Origin: Cytobacillus oceanisediminis
GTDB lineage: Bacteria; Bacillota; Bacilli; Bacillales; Cytobacillaceae
Direction of reading: 5' to 3'
Assembly: GCF_004366035.1 (NCBI RefSeq)
Contig: NZ_SOEE01000007.1
Location: 62,001 to 126,000 of the forward strand
DNA: 64,000 nucleotides
The notes beneath the pieces are model-generated. The model was not told the origin of the DNA and did not search any database. It was given only the letters and a program-made list of their open reading frames with translations. Below, piece after piece: positions 8,515 to 16,984 of the stretch (within the stretch, counting starts at the first letter, position 1; every line of letters begins with the position of its first letter). Made by a program: the position numbers and the translations under genes.

Positions 8515-9216
8515 ATGAAAATACTTGTTGTGGAAGATAATGAAAGTGTCTGTTCAATGCTTGAGATGTTCTTTATGAAAGAAGGGTACCAGGGTGTCTT
8601 TGTACACGATGGGCAGCAGGGGTTTGAGCATTTTAATAAAGAAAGATGGGACCTGCTTATTGTTGATTGGATGCTTCCTATTATGGATGGAGTGACTCTC
8701 TGCCGTAAAGTAAGGGAATTGAGCAAAGTCCCGATCATTATGCTGACGGCTAAAGATAGCGAGTCCGATCAGGTTCTGGGCCTTGAAATGGGTGCTGATG
8801 ATTATGTGACTAAGCCATTCAGTCCGCTGACGCTAATGGCTAGGATCAAAGCGGTGACACGCAGGTTTCAGGCTGAAGCAGGATCAGTGGATGAATCCCA
8901 CTATGTTGCCAGTGAATACTTCAAAATCAGCAAAGAATCCAGAGAGGCCTATTATAATGGGCAGCTTCTCAAGAATTTGACCCCAAAGGAATTTGACTTG
9001 CTGTATTATCTTGTAAAACATCCGAAACAGGTTTTTACAAGAGAGCAGCTGCTTGATAGTGTATGGGGTTATCAGTTTTATGGAGATGAAAGAACGGTAG
9101 ATGTACATATTAAAAGGCTCAGGAAAAAAATAGGTACAGATGAGCAGCCTTTTATCCATACAGTATGGGGTGTGGGCTATAAATTTGATGAAACGGCAGC
9201 AGACAATGAAAGTTAA
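8515..9216 (+). CDS. OmpR-family response regulator (YclJ-like)
   Basis: A 233-residue two-domain regulator. The receiver holds the acidic pair ED (residues 7-8), the phospho-acceptor Asp51 in LLIVDWMLP, and K in DDYVTKPFSP. The C-terminal winged helix contains LTPKEFDLLYYLVKHP and GDERTVDVHIKRLRKKIG. ATG 8515 is the first residue of the receiver fold; the longer frame from TTG 8449 adds an unrelated leader. The paired kinase gene overlaps its end by 11 bases. The divergent secreted-protein gene is a candidate target. Confidence 0.92.
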   Translation: MKILVVEDNESVCSMLEMFFMKEGYQGVFVHDGQQGFEHFNKERWDLLIVDWMLPIMDGVTLCRKVRELSKVPIIMLTAKDSESDQVLGLEMGADDYVTKPFSPLTLMARIKAVTRRFQAEAGSVDESHYVASEYFKISKESREAYYNGQLLKNLTPKEFDLLYYLVKHPKQVFTREQLLDSVWGYQFYGDERTVDVHIKRLRKKIGTDEQPFIHTVWGVGYKFDETAADNES

Positions 9217-10627
9217 ATATTTTTATCAGCTGCTGATAAGTCATGTCAGCATCCTTATTCTGGCATTTCTGTTATTAAGCCTTCTTTTCTCCCAGTTTGT
9301 TGAGAGTTATATTTTTGAGAATAAAGTGGCAGAGCTTGATTCCTATGGCGAACAGATCCTGACTGATTTAACAGTCAGGATAGAGGGTGATGAACAATTT
9401 TTAACAGAATACAGCCAGCTGCTTGATGCAAGGAATATAAAATACATACTCTTTGACCATAAAGGGAGGGTCTTATATCCCGACCTTAAATCAGATCCGA
9501 TGATTCAGCTGACCAAATCTGAGTGGGCTGAAATTTCGAAAGGAAATAAAGTAACTGTAAAGCATGATATAGAACGCTTCGGCCAGGAGGTAACATTGGT
9601 TGCCATGCCTTATATGCAGGGGGGCAATCTGGTTGGCGGAGTTTTGCTTCTGTCACCTATAACTGGAGCAATGGAGGTTGTCAGCCAATTAAATCGATTT
9701 TTGCTATATACCATCTTTATTTCACTCTCTGCGACCATTCTGTTAAGCCTGGTTCTCTCTAAAAATCTAATCAAGAGGATAACGGATCTCAGGAATGCTG
9801 CCTCTATGATTTCTTCCGGGAACTATGATGTGAATGTACCATACACTTATATGGATGAAATCGGTGAATTGACTAAAGACTTTAACGATATGGCAGCCAG
9901 ATTGAAGGAATCTAATGAAGAAATTAAAAGACTGGAGAATAGAAGGAGGAAATTCATTGCTGATGTCTCGCACGAGCTGAGGACTCCTTTGACCACCATC
10001 AGCGGCTTGGCTGAAGGCATTAAAGGCGGGCTGATTCCGGAAGCGGAAAAAGAAAAAGGGATGATCCTGATTGACAGGGAAGCAAAGAGACTTATTCGTT
10101 TGGTAAACGAAAATCTGGATTATGAAAAGATCCGGTCCAATCAGCTGCAGCTGAATAAAATGGATATTGATCTTCTGGAAGCATTTGAAATAGTTAAGGA
10201 ACAGCTGGAATTTCAGGCAGGGGAAAAAGGAAACAGGATATATCTTGAGGCAGAAGAAGGAGTTTCAGTTCATGCAGATTATGACCGGCTAATTCAAATT
10301 TTGGTTAATATTGTTAAGAATAGCATTCAATTCACCTATCAAGGCTCCATATTTTTAAGAGGACAAGAAGATCCTGATCAAACAGTGATTGAAATAGAGG
10401 ACACGGGCATAGGCATCGATCCTCAAGAAATCGAGTCTATCTGGCTGCGTTTTTATAAAGCGGATCTATCCAGGACCAACCATTCCTTTGGTGAATTTGG
10501 CATTGGGCTTTCCATTGTTAAACAGCTTGTTCAGCTGCACAGCGGAGAGATTGCTGTCAGCAGTGAAAAAGAGAAAGGGACTAAATTTACGATTAAGCTT
10601 CCTCGGAAAACAGCATCTTCGCAATAA
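9206..10627 (+). CDS. Membrane sensor histidine kinase paired with the response regulator
   Basis: A 473-residue kinase: membrane segment at about residues 8-30, extracytoplasmic sensor domain of about 125 residues, second membrane segment near 160-185, HAMP, dimerisation domain with His256 in DVSHELRTPL, and an ATPase domain with N box (VNIVKNSIQF), DTGIGI and FGIGLSIV. ATG 9206 lies inside the regulator gene, suggesting translational coupling; ATG 9188 is a possible alternative. The signal sensed is unknown. Similar to B. subtilis YclK in context. Confidence 0.9.
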   Translation: MKVKYFYQLLISHVSILILAFLLLSLLFSQFVESYIFENKVAELDSYGEQILTDLTVRIEGDEQFLTEYSQLLDARNIKYILFDHKGRVLYPDLKSDPMIQLTKSEWAEISKGNKVTVKHDIERFGQEVTLVAMPYMQGGNLVGGVLLLSPITGAMEVVSQLNRFLLYTIFISLSATILLSLVLSKNLIKRITDLRNAASMISSGNYDVNVPYTYMDEIGELTKDFNDMAARLKESNEEIKRLENRRRKFIADVSHELRTPLTTISGLAEGIKGGLIPEAEKEKGMILIDREAKRLIRLVNENLDYEKIRSNQLQLNKMDIDLLEAFEIVKEQLEFQAGEKGNRIYLEAEEGVSVHADYDRLIQILVNIVKNSIQFTYQGSIFLRGQEDPDQTVIEIEDTGIGIDPQEIESIWLRFYKADLSRTNHSFGEFGIGLSIVKQLVQLHSGEIAVSSEKEKGTKFTIKLPRKTASSQ

Positions 10628-10635
10628 GGAAAAAA

Positions 10636-10667
10636 AAGGAACAGCCCTCTGACAGGCTGTTCCTTTT
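10636..10667. terminator. Bidirectional terminator between kinase and CorC gene
   Basis: AAGGAACAGCC and GGCTGTTCCTT pair over 11 bp, with A and T runs on the two sides, so it serves both convergent genes. Confidence 0.88.
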
Positions 10668-10673
10668 AATCAT

Positions 10674-12029
10674 TTATGATAATACCTCTGTTTCTGTAAA
10701 AGGCACTTCTTTTGTGGGTGCCGACTCTTCTGTTTCTGGTACTGCAGTTACTTCAATATACTTAATATGGTGCTCTTCCATATCCAGGATTGTAAACCGG
10801 TAATTTTCATGTTCGATCATATCGCCTTGTTTGGCTTCGTAATTTTCTGTCAAAATCCAGCCGCCGATGGTATCGATATCTTCATCATTGATGTTTGTTC
10901 CCAGCAAGTCATTAACTTCGCTGACAAGAACTTTTGAATCAATAATATATTGGCCTTCTTGCGTCTTTCTGACCATGGGCACCTCATCCATGTCGAATTC
11001 ATCACGGATCTCACCCACAATTTCTTCAATGATATCCTCAACAGTGACTAACCCTGAGGTACCGCCGTATTCATCCATTAAGATTGCCATGTGAATTCGT
11101 TCTTTCTGCATTTTTAGCAGCAGCTCATGAATAGGTATGCTGTCAATGACCCTGATAATGGGACGAATGTAAGATTCAAGGGTGCTTGATGATAATTCCC
11201 TGTTCATAATGAGATCTGTCATGACTTCTTTAATATTGACCATGCCAATGATATGATCCTTATCTCCATCTATAATGGGATAGCGAGTGAATTTCTCTTC
11301 CTGAACGATTTGCAGGAAGTCTTCAAGTGTATCATCTTTTGAGAGAGAAACAATTTCTGTACGCGGAACCATTATTTCTTTGGCGATACGATTATCAAAC
11401 TCAAAGATTTTATTTACATACTTAAACTCAGATTGGTTGATTTCGCCGCTTTCATAGCTTTCCGATAAAATAATGCGAAGTTCTTCTTCAGAATGTGCCA
11501 ATTCGTGTTCAGAAGCAGGCTTTAATCCAAACATGCTGGTCAATAGGCGGGCAGAACCATTTAGCGCCCAAATAATCGGATACATAACCCGGTAAAACCA
11601 GATTAAAGGACGTGTTGTTAACAGTGTAACCGCTTCTGCCTTTTGTATCGCCAGAGTCTTTGGAGCCAATTCCCCCACAACTACGTGCAGGAAGGTAATA
11701 AAAGCAAAAGCAATGCTGAAGGAGATAACATGCGAAATGGAAGATGGCAATCCGAAACTATTGATCACTGGCCGCAGCAGGTGTTCAATTGTCGGTTCAC
11801 CCAGCCAGCCAAGACCCAGGGCTGTAATGGTAATTCCCAGCTGGCAGGCTGAAAGGTATTCATCCAAATTCGATATGACTTTCTTCGCAGCAATTGCATT
11901 TTTATTACCTTCTTCAATTAGCTGATCAATCCTGGAACTTCGTATTTTAACAATGGCAAATTCCGATGTAACGAAAAAAGCCGTTAAAGCAATTAAAATG
12001 GCTATAAAAACCAAGTTTAATATGTCCAA
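10674..12029 (-). CDS. CorC/HlyC-type CBS-domain transporter (YhdP/MpfA-like), copy 1
   Basis: A 451-residue membrane protein: DUF21 domain with three to four membrane segments (residues 1-150, with [10 protein letters not shown]), two CBS motifs (about 215-340, with IMVPRTEI and MDEYGGTSGLVTVEDI) and a C-terminal CorC_HlyC domain. Such proteins export Mg2+ or tune its transport; B. subtilis YhdP (MpfA) is a magnesium exporter. The start is TTG 12029 with AAGGGG a few bases upstream, but a much stronger AGGAGGTG lies 37 bases upstream behind a hairpin. A paralogue lies 0.8 kb upstream, with a disrupted MerR gene between. Confidence 0.9.
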   Translation of the reverse strand: MDILNLVFIAILIALTAFFVTSEFAIVKIRSSRIDQLIEEGNKNAIAAKKVISNLDEYLSACQLGITITALGLGWLGEPTIEHLLRPVINSFGLPSSISHVISFSIAFAFITFLHVVVGELAPKTLAIQKAEAVTLLTTRPLIWFYRVMYPIIWALNGSARLLTSMFGLKPASEHELAHSEEELRIILSESYESGEINQSEFKYVNKIFEFDNRIAKEIMVPRTEIVSLSKDDTLEDFLQIVQEEKFTRYPIIDGDKDHIIGMVNIKEVMTDLIMNRELSSSTLESYIRPIIRVIDSIPIHELLLKMQKERIHMAILMDEYGGTSGLVTVEDIIEEIVGEIRDEFDMDEVPMVRKTQEGQYIIDSKVLVSEVNDLLGTNINDEDIDTIGGWILTENYEAKQGDMIEHENYRFTILDMEEHHIKYIEVTAVPETEESAPTKEVPFTETEVLS

Positions 12030-12044
12030 ATAAGTTCCCCTTAT

Positions 12045-12074
12045 CCCGCCTAAACGGGCAGGGTGTCACCTCCT
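12045..12074 (-). promoter_or_regulatory. Distal Shine-Dalgarno plus hairpin in front of CorC copy 1
   Basis: On the minus strand AGGAGGTG (12074-12067) is followed by a small hairpin, CCCG (12058-12055) with CGGG (12048-12045), then the TTG start 37 bases from the Shine-Dalgarno. Copy 2 has an analogous layout. Confidence 0.45.
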
Positions 12075-12093
12075 GATTTTGTGAAAAATGGGA

Positions 12094-12512
12094 TCAGCTG
12101 GTTAAGTCTGAAAGGGAACGGAGCAATGCAGTGCTTTCAATAGTCAGCTTCTTGGAAAAGCCATCTTTCTGTTCATCATCCAGTGTATTAATAAGCGGCA
12201 TGAGAACAGCTATTTCTTGATGAAGCTGTTTAATCTGCAATGTGACTGCGTTAATATGCTTTTCAACTTCCCCTGTCTGAATCTCCCTTTTCGTTTTCAT
12301 TTCTAGTTTTCTCTTAATCTCTTCAAGCGGAAGATGCAGCAGTTTGCATTCCTCAATAAATCTTAAATCAGACAATACTTCTTCTGAATATATGCGATAA
12401 TTTGATTTTGAGCGTTTCGCTTTTATTAGGCCAATGCTAGTGTAGTAATCTATAGTTCTTTTAGAAACATTAGCAATATTGGCTAATTCGCCGATACGAT
12501 AGTAAGCCCCAT
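12094..12512 (-). pseudogene. MerR-family regulator with a frameshift at its start codon
   Basis: Read on the minus strand, the frame encodes a complete MerR HTH (YYRIGELANIANVSKRTIDY, then TSIGLIKAKRSKSNYRIYSE) and a C-terminal coiled-coil helix ending in LRSLSDLTS, about 138 residues. That frame has no ATG, GTG or TTG before the HTH: it runs TGA TAT GAT GGG GCT TAC. The only suitable ATG codons (12515 and 12512), with AGAGGTG upstream, are one base out of frame at the run GGGG (12510-12507). Adding one G restores MGAYYRIGEL. It lacks the paired cysteines of copper-sensing CueR. The defect could be real, phase-variable or a sequencing error. Confidence 0.75.
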
Positions 12513-12847
12513 CATATCACCTCTGTTTTGAATACTTATATCCCATGAAAGTGCTTTACATCAAGAGATATAGTTAGAATCAATTATACGTTAGCACAAA
12601 CCATACAGTCAAACGTAGTAGTTTGGAAAAAAGGGTTATATTTATTTTATGAAATTATGCATAAAATATGAAGTGAAAAGATTCGGAAAAATTAAATTTT
12701 TTTAGTGCCCAAAAGAGCCATATAGACTTATTCAATCTGAAGGTAAGGCAGCTTTCTGACAGGCAGAGGACTATATCAGCATTTGCAGCCGGATGGCAAA
12801 CAAAAACCAAGAGCAAAAAAAACGCTCCCGGTCATTTCAAATAAAGG
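12513..12847. other. Intergenic region between CorC copy 2 and the MerR gene
   Basis: This 335-base stretch holds the MerR promoter (12583-12612). Near 12811-12827 the run of A between GAGC and GCTC gives only a weak stem; I see no convincing terminator for CorC copy 2 and no small gene. Confidence 0.5.
12583..12612 (-). promoter_or_regulatory. Sigma-A-type promoter of the MerR gene
   Basis: On the minus strand TTGACT (12612-12607), an 18-base spacer, and TATAAT (12588-12583). A slightly long spacer is common at MerR-controlled promoters. It reads toward the MerR gene and perhaps on into CorC copy 1. Confidence 0.7.
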
Positions 12848-14140
12848 TCATATTTTCACAACTTCAATATAGGAAATATGATGCCCTTCCATTTCCTTAA
12901 TAATAAATCTGAATCCTTCTTCTTCGATAAAGTCTCCTTGAGCGATATCATACTTCTGCGTCATTATCCAGCCTCCGATGGTGTCTACATCATCATCAGA
13001 TAATGATGTTCCAAGAAGATCATTTGCCTCTGAAATCAGCAGCTTTGCATCCAGGATATAATGATTTTCTCCTGACTTTTGAATAAACGGAAGTTCGTCG
13101 GCATCGAATTCGTCTCGAATTTCACCTACTATTTCTTCGAGAATATCTTCAACTGTGACCACTCCAGCTGTTCCGCCGTACTCATCAAGGAGAATTGCCA
13201 TATGGAAACGCTCTTTTTGCATTCTTAGGAGCAAATCGTGAATGGGTATGGTTTCAATCACCCTGATGACAGGTTTAATATATTGCCGTAAAGGATGTTT
13301 GCCTTCGCATTTTTTTCTAACGCAGTCAGTTAAGATTTCCTTTACATTAATAATCCCGAGAATATTATCTTTATCACCCGCCGTAACAGGATATCTGGTG
13401 TATCGCTCATTCAATATGAGGTCCAGGGTTTCTGCCAATGATGAATCTTCCGAAAGGGTAACGATCTCGGTTCGAGGAACCATTATCTCTTTAGCAATTC
13501 TATTGTCAAACTCAAAAATTCGATCTACATACTGATATTCTGATGGATTGATTTCTCCGCTCTTTAAGCTTTCAGATAGGATAATCCGAAGCTCTTCCTC
13601 TGAATGGGCCATTTCACTTTCCGATACAGGCTTCAGTCCAAATAATCCTGTAATAATTCTTGCTGAACCATTTAAAATCCAAATAAATGGATACATAATC
13701 CTGTAAAATAATATTAATGGTTTTGAAAAAGATAACGTTATTGCCTCTGCTTTCTGTATGGCAATGGTTTTTGGAGCCAGTTCTCCAATAACCACATGGA
13801 GAAATGTCACAACAGAAAAAGCAATGACAAAAGAGAGGATATGAGTTATGGAAGCCTGTAAGTTAATGCTTTCAAATACGGGATGGAGCAGCCTCTCAAT
13901 AGTCGGTTCACCAAGCCAGCCGAGGCCCAGTGCTGTAATCGTAATCCCAAGCTGACAGGCAGATAAGTATTCATCCAGACTGCTTATAACTTGTTTTGCT
14001 GAACGGGCTTTAGCATTTCCCTCCATAATAAGCTGGTCAATTCGTGAAGTCCTTACTTTAACAATGGCAAATTCAGATGCAACAAAAAAAGCAGTTAATG
14101 CAATTAAGAAAATTAATAAAAATAGGTTAAGGGTGATCAT
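12848..14140 (-). CDS. CorC/HlyC-type CBS-domain transporter, copy 2
   Basis: A 430-residue paralogue of the gene at 10674, nearly collinear with it: DUF21 membrane domain ([15 protein letters not shown]), CBS pair ([27 protein letters not shown]) and CorC_HlyC tail. It lacks the longer acidic C-terminal extension of copy 1. A role in Mg2+ or related cation export is inferred from the family. ATG 14140 has only AAGGG inside a hairpin upstream; a perfect AGGAGGTG is 32 bases away. The two copies look like an old tandem duplication split by the MerR gene. Confidence 0.9.
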   Translation of the reverse strand: MITLNLFLLIFLIALTAFFVASEFAIVKVRTSRIDQLIMEGNAKARSAKQVISSLDEYLSACQLGITITALGLGWLGEPTIERLLHPVFESINLQASITHILSFVIAFSVVTFLHVVIGELAPKTIAIQKAEAITLSFSKPLILFYRIMYPFIWILNGSARIITGLFGLKPVSESEMAHSEEELRIILSESLKSGEINPSEYQYVDRIFEFDNRIAKEIMVPRTEIVTLSEDSSLAETLDLILNERYTRYPVTAGDKDNILGIINVKEILTDCVRKKCEGKHPLRQYIKPVIRVIETIPIHDLLLRMQKERFHMAILLDEYGGTAGVVTVEDILEEIVGEIRDEFDADELPFIQKSGENHYILDAKLLISEANDLLGTSLSDDDVDTIGGWIMTQKYDIAQGDFIEEEGFRFIIKEMEGHHISYIEVVKI

Positions 14141-14146
14141 ATAAAA

Positions 14147-14180
14147 CCCTTACACGATATGTAAGGGGCCGGCACCTCCT
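14147..14180 (-). promoter_or_regulatory. Distal Shine-Dalgarno plus hairpin in front of CorC copy 2
   Basis: On the minus strand AGGAGGTG (14180-14173) is followed by an 8-bp hairpin, CCCTTACA (14167-14160) with TGTAAGGG (14154-14147), then TTTTAT and ATG 14140. Folding the hairpin would bring the Shine-Dalgarno to normal spacing. The same stem plus TTTT could instead be a short attenuator. Confidence 0.5.
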
Positions 14181-14291
14181 TTATTATAAGTACTTTTCCC
14201 TTATTCATGAATTTTACAGATAAACCAGGAATAAAGGATTTCCTTAATAAGAAATTACCCTTAATTAGGAGGAAGGTAACCGGTAAATAAT

Positions 14292-14317
14292 AAAAAAGCC
14301 TGATGGCAGGCTTTTTC
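14292..14317 (-). terminator. Terminator, probably for the acetyltransferase gene
   Basis: AAAAAGCCTG and CAGGCTTTTT form a 10-bp stem around a four-base loop, with T runs on both strands; it lies about 65 bases past the acetyltransferase stop. Confidence 0.75.
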
Positions 14318-14340
14318 GAAAGATAAAGATATAAGTTCTG

Positions 14341-14368
14341 AAGTTAGATAACTGTCTAGCTCCAGGCG
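14341..14368 (-). repeat. Intergenic repeat family A, truncated copy
   Basis: The core TAGATAACTGTCTAGCTCC followed by AGGCG recurs in inverted orientation at 35133-35157 and in variant form at 53533 and near 25480. Only the outer end of the element is present here. Confidence 0.6.
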
Positions 14369-14382
14369 TCATCCGGTTTTAT

Positions 14383-14925
14383 TTAATAACTCCATTCTCT
14401 TGCCAGAAGTCCATATACGGCAAGGTCGTGATATCGATTATAAAGGTACTCTCCATCCCGGATGATTCCTTCTTGACGAAAGCCGAGCCTCTCCGGTATC
14501 GCACGGCTTTTTCCATTTCTGATCCCGCAGCGTATTTCGATTCTGTTCAGTCTTAAATCAAAGAAAGCATGATTAATCATGGCTTGCACACTTCGTGTCA
14601 TAATTCCGCTTCCCTCAAAATCTTTTGCAAGGTAATATCCAATGCTGGTTTGTCTGTTATTCCAGTCGATCTGGTGAAAACCAATAGAGCCTGAAAGCTT
14701 TCCCTGATAACGGATTCCTGCATTAAAGCCGTTGTTATCGGCAAACTGTTTCAGCCATATTGGAATAATAGAGTGATACTGTACAGGTGAAGCCATATTA
14801 TCTACCCATGGGAGCCATTCTCTTAAATGACTGCGGTTGCTGTCCACCAGGTTGAAAAGCTCTTCTGAATGATGCAGCTGGAATAATTGCAATTCTATAT
14901 CTTCATCTGCTTTTAAGGAAAACAT
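14383..14925 (-). CDS. GNAT acetyltransferase, RimL/YdaF type
   Basis: A 180-residue N-acetyltransferase. The N-terminal part (LREWLPWVDNMASP) and the core (SGSIGFHQIDWNNRQTSIGY, then YLAKDFEGSGIMTRSV) match the RimL/YdaF group, and the C-terminal half has IPERLGFRQEGIIRDGEY. These enzymes acetylate ribosomal or other protein N-termini or small amines; the substrate here is unknown. Start ATG 14925 has GGAGATGG upstream. The gene appears monocistronic and ends in a terminator. Confidence 0.88.
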   Translation of the reverse strand: MFSLKADEDIELQLFQLHHSEELFNLVDSNRSHLREWLPWVDNMASPVQYHSIIPIWLKQFADNNGFNAGIRYQGKLSGSIGFHQIDWNNRQTSIGYYLAKDFEGSGIMTRSVQAMINHAFFDLRLNRIEIRCGIRNGKSRAIPERLGFRQEGIIRDGEYLYNRYHDLAVYGLLAREWSY

Positions 14926-15032
14926 GGGACCATCTCCTCCAATAATCTGTAAATATATTAATAATAATCTGAAATTGAATAAAAATATATATTTTGGTTC
15001 AAAATTATGTAAGCTATTAAGCCAGGAATAAG

Positions 15033-15064
15033 AAAAAGCTGCTCCTCAATTGGGAGTCAGCCTT
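15033..15064 (-). terminator. Terminator for the cytosolic histidine kinase
   Basis: On the minus strand AAGGCTGACTCC pairs with GGAGCAGCTTTTT (one bulged A), followed by a T run; the stem overlaps the stop codon. Confidence 0.7.
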
Positions 15065-16196
15065 TGACTTTTGCCTGTTTTTCAGTTGGCAGGATTATGC
15101 TGAAAACGGTCCAATCCGACTCTGTATCACAGGTAAGAGTCCCTTGATGTTTTTCAATTATCTCTCTGCATACAAATAAACCAAGCCCTGTTCCAAGTGT
15201 TTTTGTTGTAACAAATGGTTCGAAAATGGAACTGACGAGATGCTCTGGAATTCTCGGCCCATTGTTGGCAATATCTAGTTTTATGTGTCCTTCTGGAGTC
15301 CATTTGCTTTTAATATGAATGACTGGGTCGCTGCGGTACTGAGTAAGCACATCAATGGCATTGAAAATAATATTAATGAATACTTGACGGATTTCATCAG
15401 CATAGCCATTCAAATATATATCTTTGTTCATATCCTGAAGAATCTTAACCTTTCCATCCAGGATACTGGGATATAGAAATATCAGGACTTCATCTATTAA
15501 TTCATTTAGAGAGAAAGTGATTTTCTCTTTTCCGATCAGTTCCTTTTTAGAGAGGAGCAAAAATTGTGAAATTCTAAAATTCAGCTGCTCCAGTTCATTT
15601 GAAATGATATCCAAATATTTCATGGTAGGATTTTCGGATTTTAACAGCTGGATAAACCCCTGTACAGATGTAAGCGGATTTCTGAATTCATGAATAAAGC
15701 TGGAAGTCATCTGGCCCAGCAGAGTCAATCTATCTTTATGGGTGGAATCGATAAATTGTGTCTTTTCCTTAATAATCTGATCTTTGGCATCCGTATATCT
15801 GGATACAGCGTGATATAAGAATTTATCGAAGCAATAACCGATTTTTTCGTACAGGCTCTGAAGTTCATGAAAATGTATTTCGGAACGATTCAATATATCG
15901 AGAAAGATTGTTCTTCCCAAGTTGACATTATAAACAAAGTCTCCGATATTAATTTCTGCTTTCACTCGCTGCTCAGCGACAGAGTAGGCCAGCTTCTGAA
16001 TATATTCTTCAAGTTCATCGCCGTCTTTTATCAGAAATTGAATAATCAATTGGAACATGGCGGTGCCATTATCTTTGATTTTATCTTTAAAAGGATCATC
16101 CTTATTAATAAGGATTTTTTCATTCCATTCACTTAAAAGGTTTTCTTTCTCCGTTAGCAGAAGTTCCAATATAGCCTTATTTGTTTCAATCGTCAT
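15057..16196 (-). CDS. Cytosolic sporulation-type sensor histidine kinase
   Basis: A 379-residue kinase without membrane segments. Residues 1-140 form a helical sensor resembling the HisK_N domain found in Bacillus sporulation kinases; His169 lies in the phospho-acceptor box HEFRNPLTSVQGF, typical of Kin-family phosphorelay kinases; the ATPase domain has FNAIDVLTQ, ANNGPRI and GTGLGLFVCREI. ATG 16196 follows TGGAGGG; an in-frame upstream start lacks one. No response regulator is adjacent, consistent with an orphan kinase feeding Spo0F/Spo0A. That destination is inference. Confidence 0.87.
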   Translation of the reverse strand: MTIETNKAILELLLTEKENLLSEWNEKILINKDDPFKDKIKDNGTAMFQLIIQFLIKDGDELEEYIQKLAYSVAEQRVKAEINIGDFVYNVNLGRTIFLDILNRSEIHFHELQSLYEKIGYCFDKFLYHAVSRYTDAKDQIIKEKTQFIDSTHKDRLTLLGQMTSSFIHEFRNPLTSVQGFIQLLKSENPTMKYLDIISNELEQLNFRISQFLLLSKKELIGKEKITFSLNELIDEVLIFLYPSILDGKVKILQDMNKDIYLNGYADEIRQVFINIIFNAIDVLTQYRSDPVIHIKSKWTPEGHIKLDIANNGPRIPEHLVSSIFEPFVTTKTLGTGLGLFVCREIIEKHQGTLTCDTESDWTVFSIILPTEKQAKVKG

Positions 16197-16385
16197 TTTA
16201 CCCTCCACTTTTTCACATTAAAACAGTTATCCCATAGATTTCGATAGATTACAGCAAAATCCTCTGTTAATTTAATGGAAAATAACAGTAATTTTACCCT
16301 ATGGATTATGGCTGTACTTGTGACAAAAAGCACACTCGTTTTTTTAGGAGAATTGATATATTTAAAGAACAAGGCAGTTTTTTAT

Positions 16386-16440
16386 TTGTAAAATTGTCAC
16401 TATTTCTTTTATAATATAGAAACAGGTGTAAATTTACACC
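16386..16440 (+). promoter_or_regulatory. Promoter and palindromic operator of the XRE regulator
   Basis: TTGTAA (16386-16391), 18-base spacer, TATAAT (16410-16415), then a perfect 16-bp palindrome GGTGTAAATTTACACC at 16425-16440, starting about where transcription begins. The position suits repression, most simply autorepression by the encoded XRE protein. Confidence 0.75.
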
Positions 16441-16466
16441 AACAACAAAAAGGGAATGAAGCTGCA

Positions 16467-16934
16467 TTGACTAGAGATGAAATTATACTGAAAGTTTCAG
16501 ATAAGATCCGTCTTATCCGTACAGAGGCAGGATATACACAGGATAAGATGGCGGAAATTATTGGTGTTTCAAAGAAGACCCTGGTTCAAATTGAGAAAGG
16601 GCGGGCAGAAGCAGGATGGTCGACTGTGGTGGCTGTTTGTGCCTTATTCAGGGAAACGGAAACAGTCAGGTTTCTGTTTGGAAACGAACCCCTTGAAGTT
16701 CTGGAGACAATTGCTAGAGAGGGAATCGATTATAGGAAAGAAAAGACTCTTGGCGGAAAGCTCTGGTGGCGGGAATTGAAGAGAAGCAACGGTTTGATCC
16801 TTCAGCAGAATATCATCAGCCAGCATTACAGGATTATTGATCAGGACCATTTTAGAATTTACAGCAGTTTCGATGAAGCATCTTCTAAGGAACGGTTTGA
16901 GGAGCTGGCTGCAGAAAATAAAGGTCTTCAATAA
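16467..16934 (+). CDS. XRE-family transcriptional regulator
   Basis: A 155-residue DNA-binding protein. The HTH spans about residues 10-65: IRLIRTEAGYTQDKMAEIIG, then VSKKTLVQIEKGR. The C-terminal 90 residues (LGGKLWWRELKRSNGLILQ) are not a domain I recognise. The start is TTG 16467 with AAAGGG upstream at a rather long distance; the ATG at 16456 is out of frame and stops at once. A perfect palindrome at the promoter suggests autoregulation. Target genes are unknown; the convergent neighbour is a universal stress protein. Confidence 0.85.
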   Translation: MTRDEIILKVSDKIRLIRTEAGYTQDKMAEIIGVSKKTLVQIEKGRAEAGWSTVVAVCALFRETETVRFLFGNEPLEVLETIAREGIDYRKEKTLGGKLWWRELKRSNGLILQQNIISQHYRIIDQDHFRIYSSFDEASSKERFEELAAENKGLQ

Positions 16935-16956
16935 TAGGTTTATTCTATTAATATAA

Positions 16957-16978
16957 AAAGCAGCCGCCGGGCTGCTTT
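16957..16978. terminator. Bidirectional terminator
   Basis: AAAGCAGCC and GGCTGCTTT form a 9-bp stem shared by the convergent XRE and universal-stress-protein genes. Confidence 0.8.
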
Positions 16979-16984
16979 CCTGTT

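Noticed and set aside
12094-12375. 93-codon MerR fragment taken as a complete gene from an internal TTG
   Set aside because: It would lack the DNA-binding half; the in-frame upstream sequence clearly encodes the rest of the HTH.
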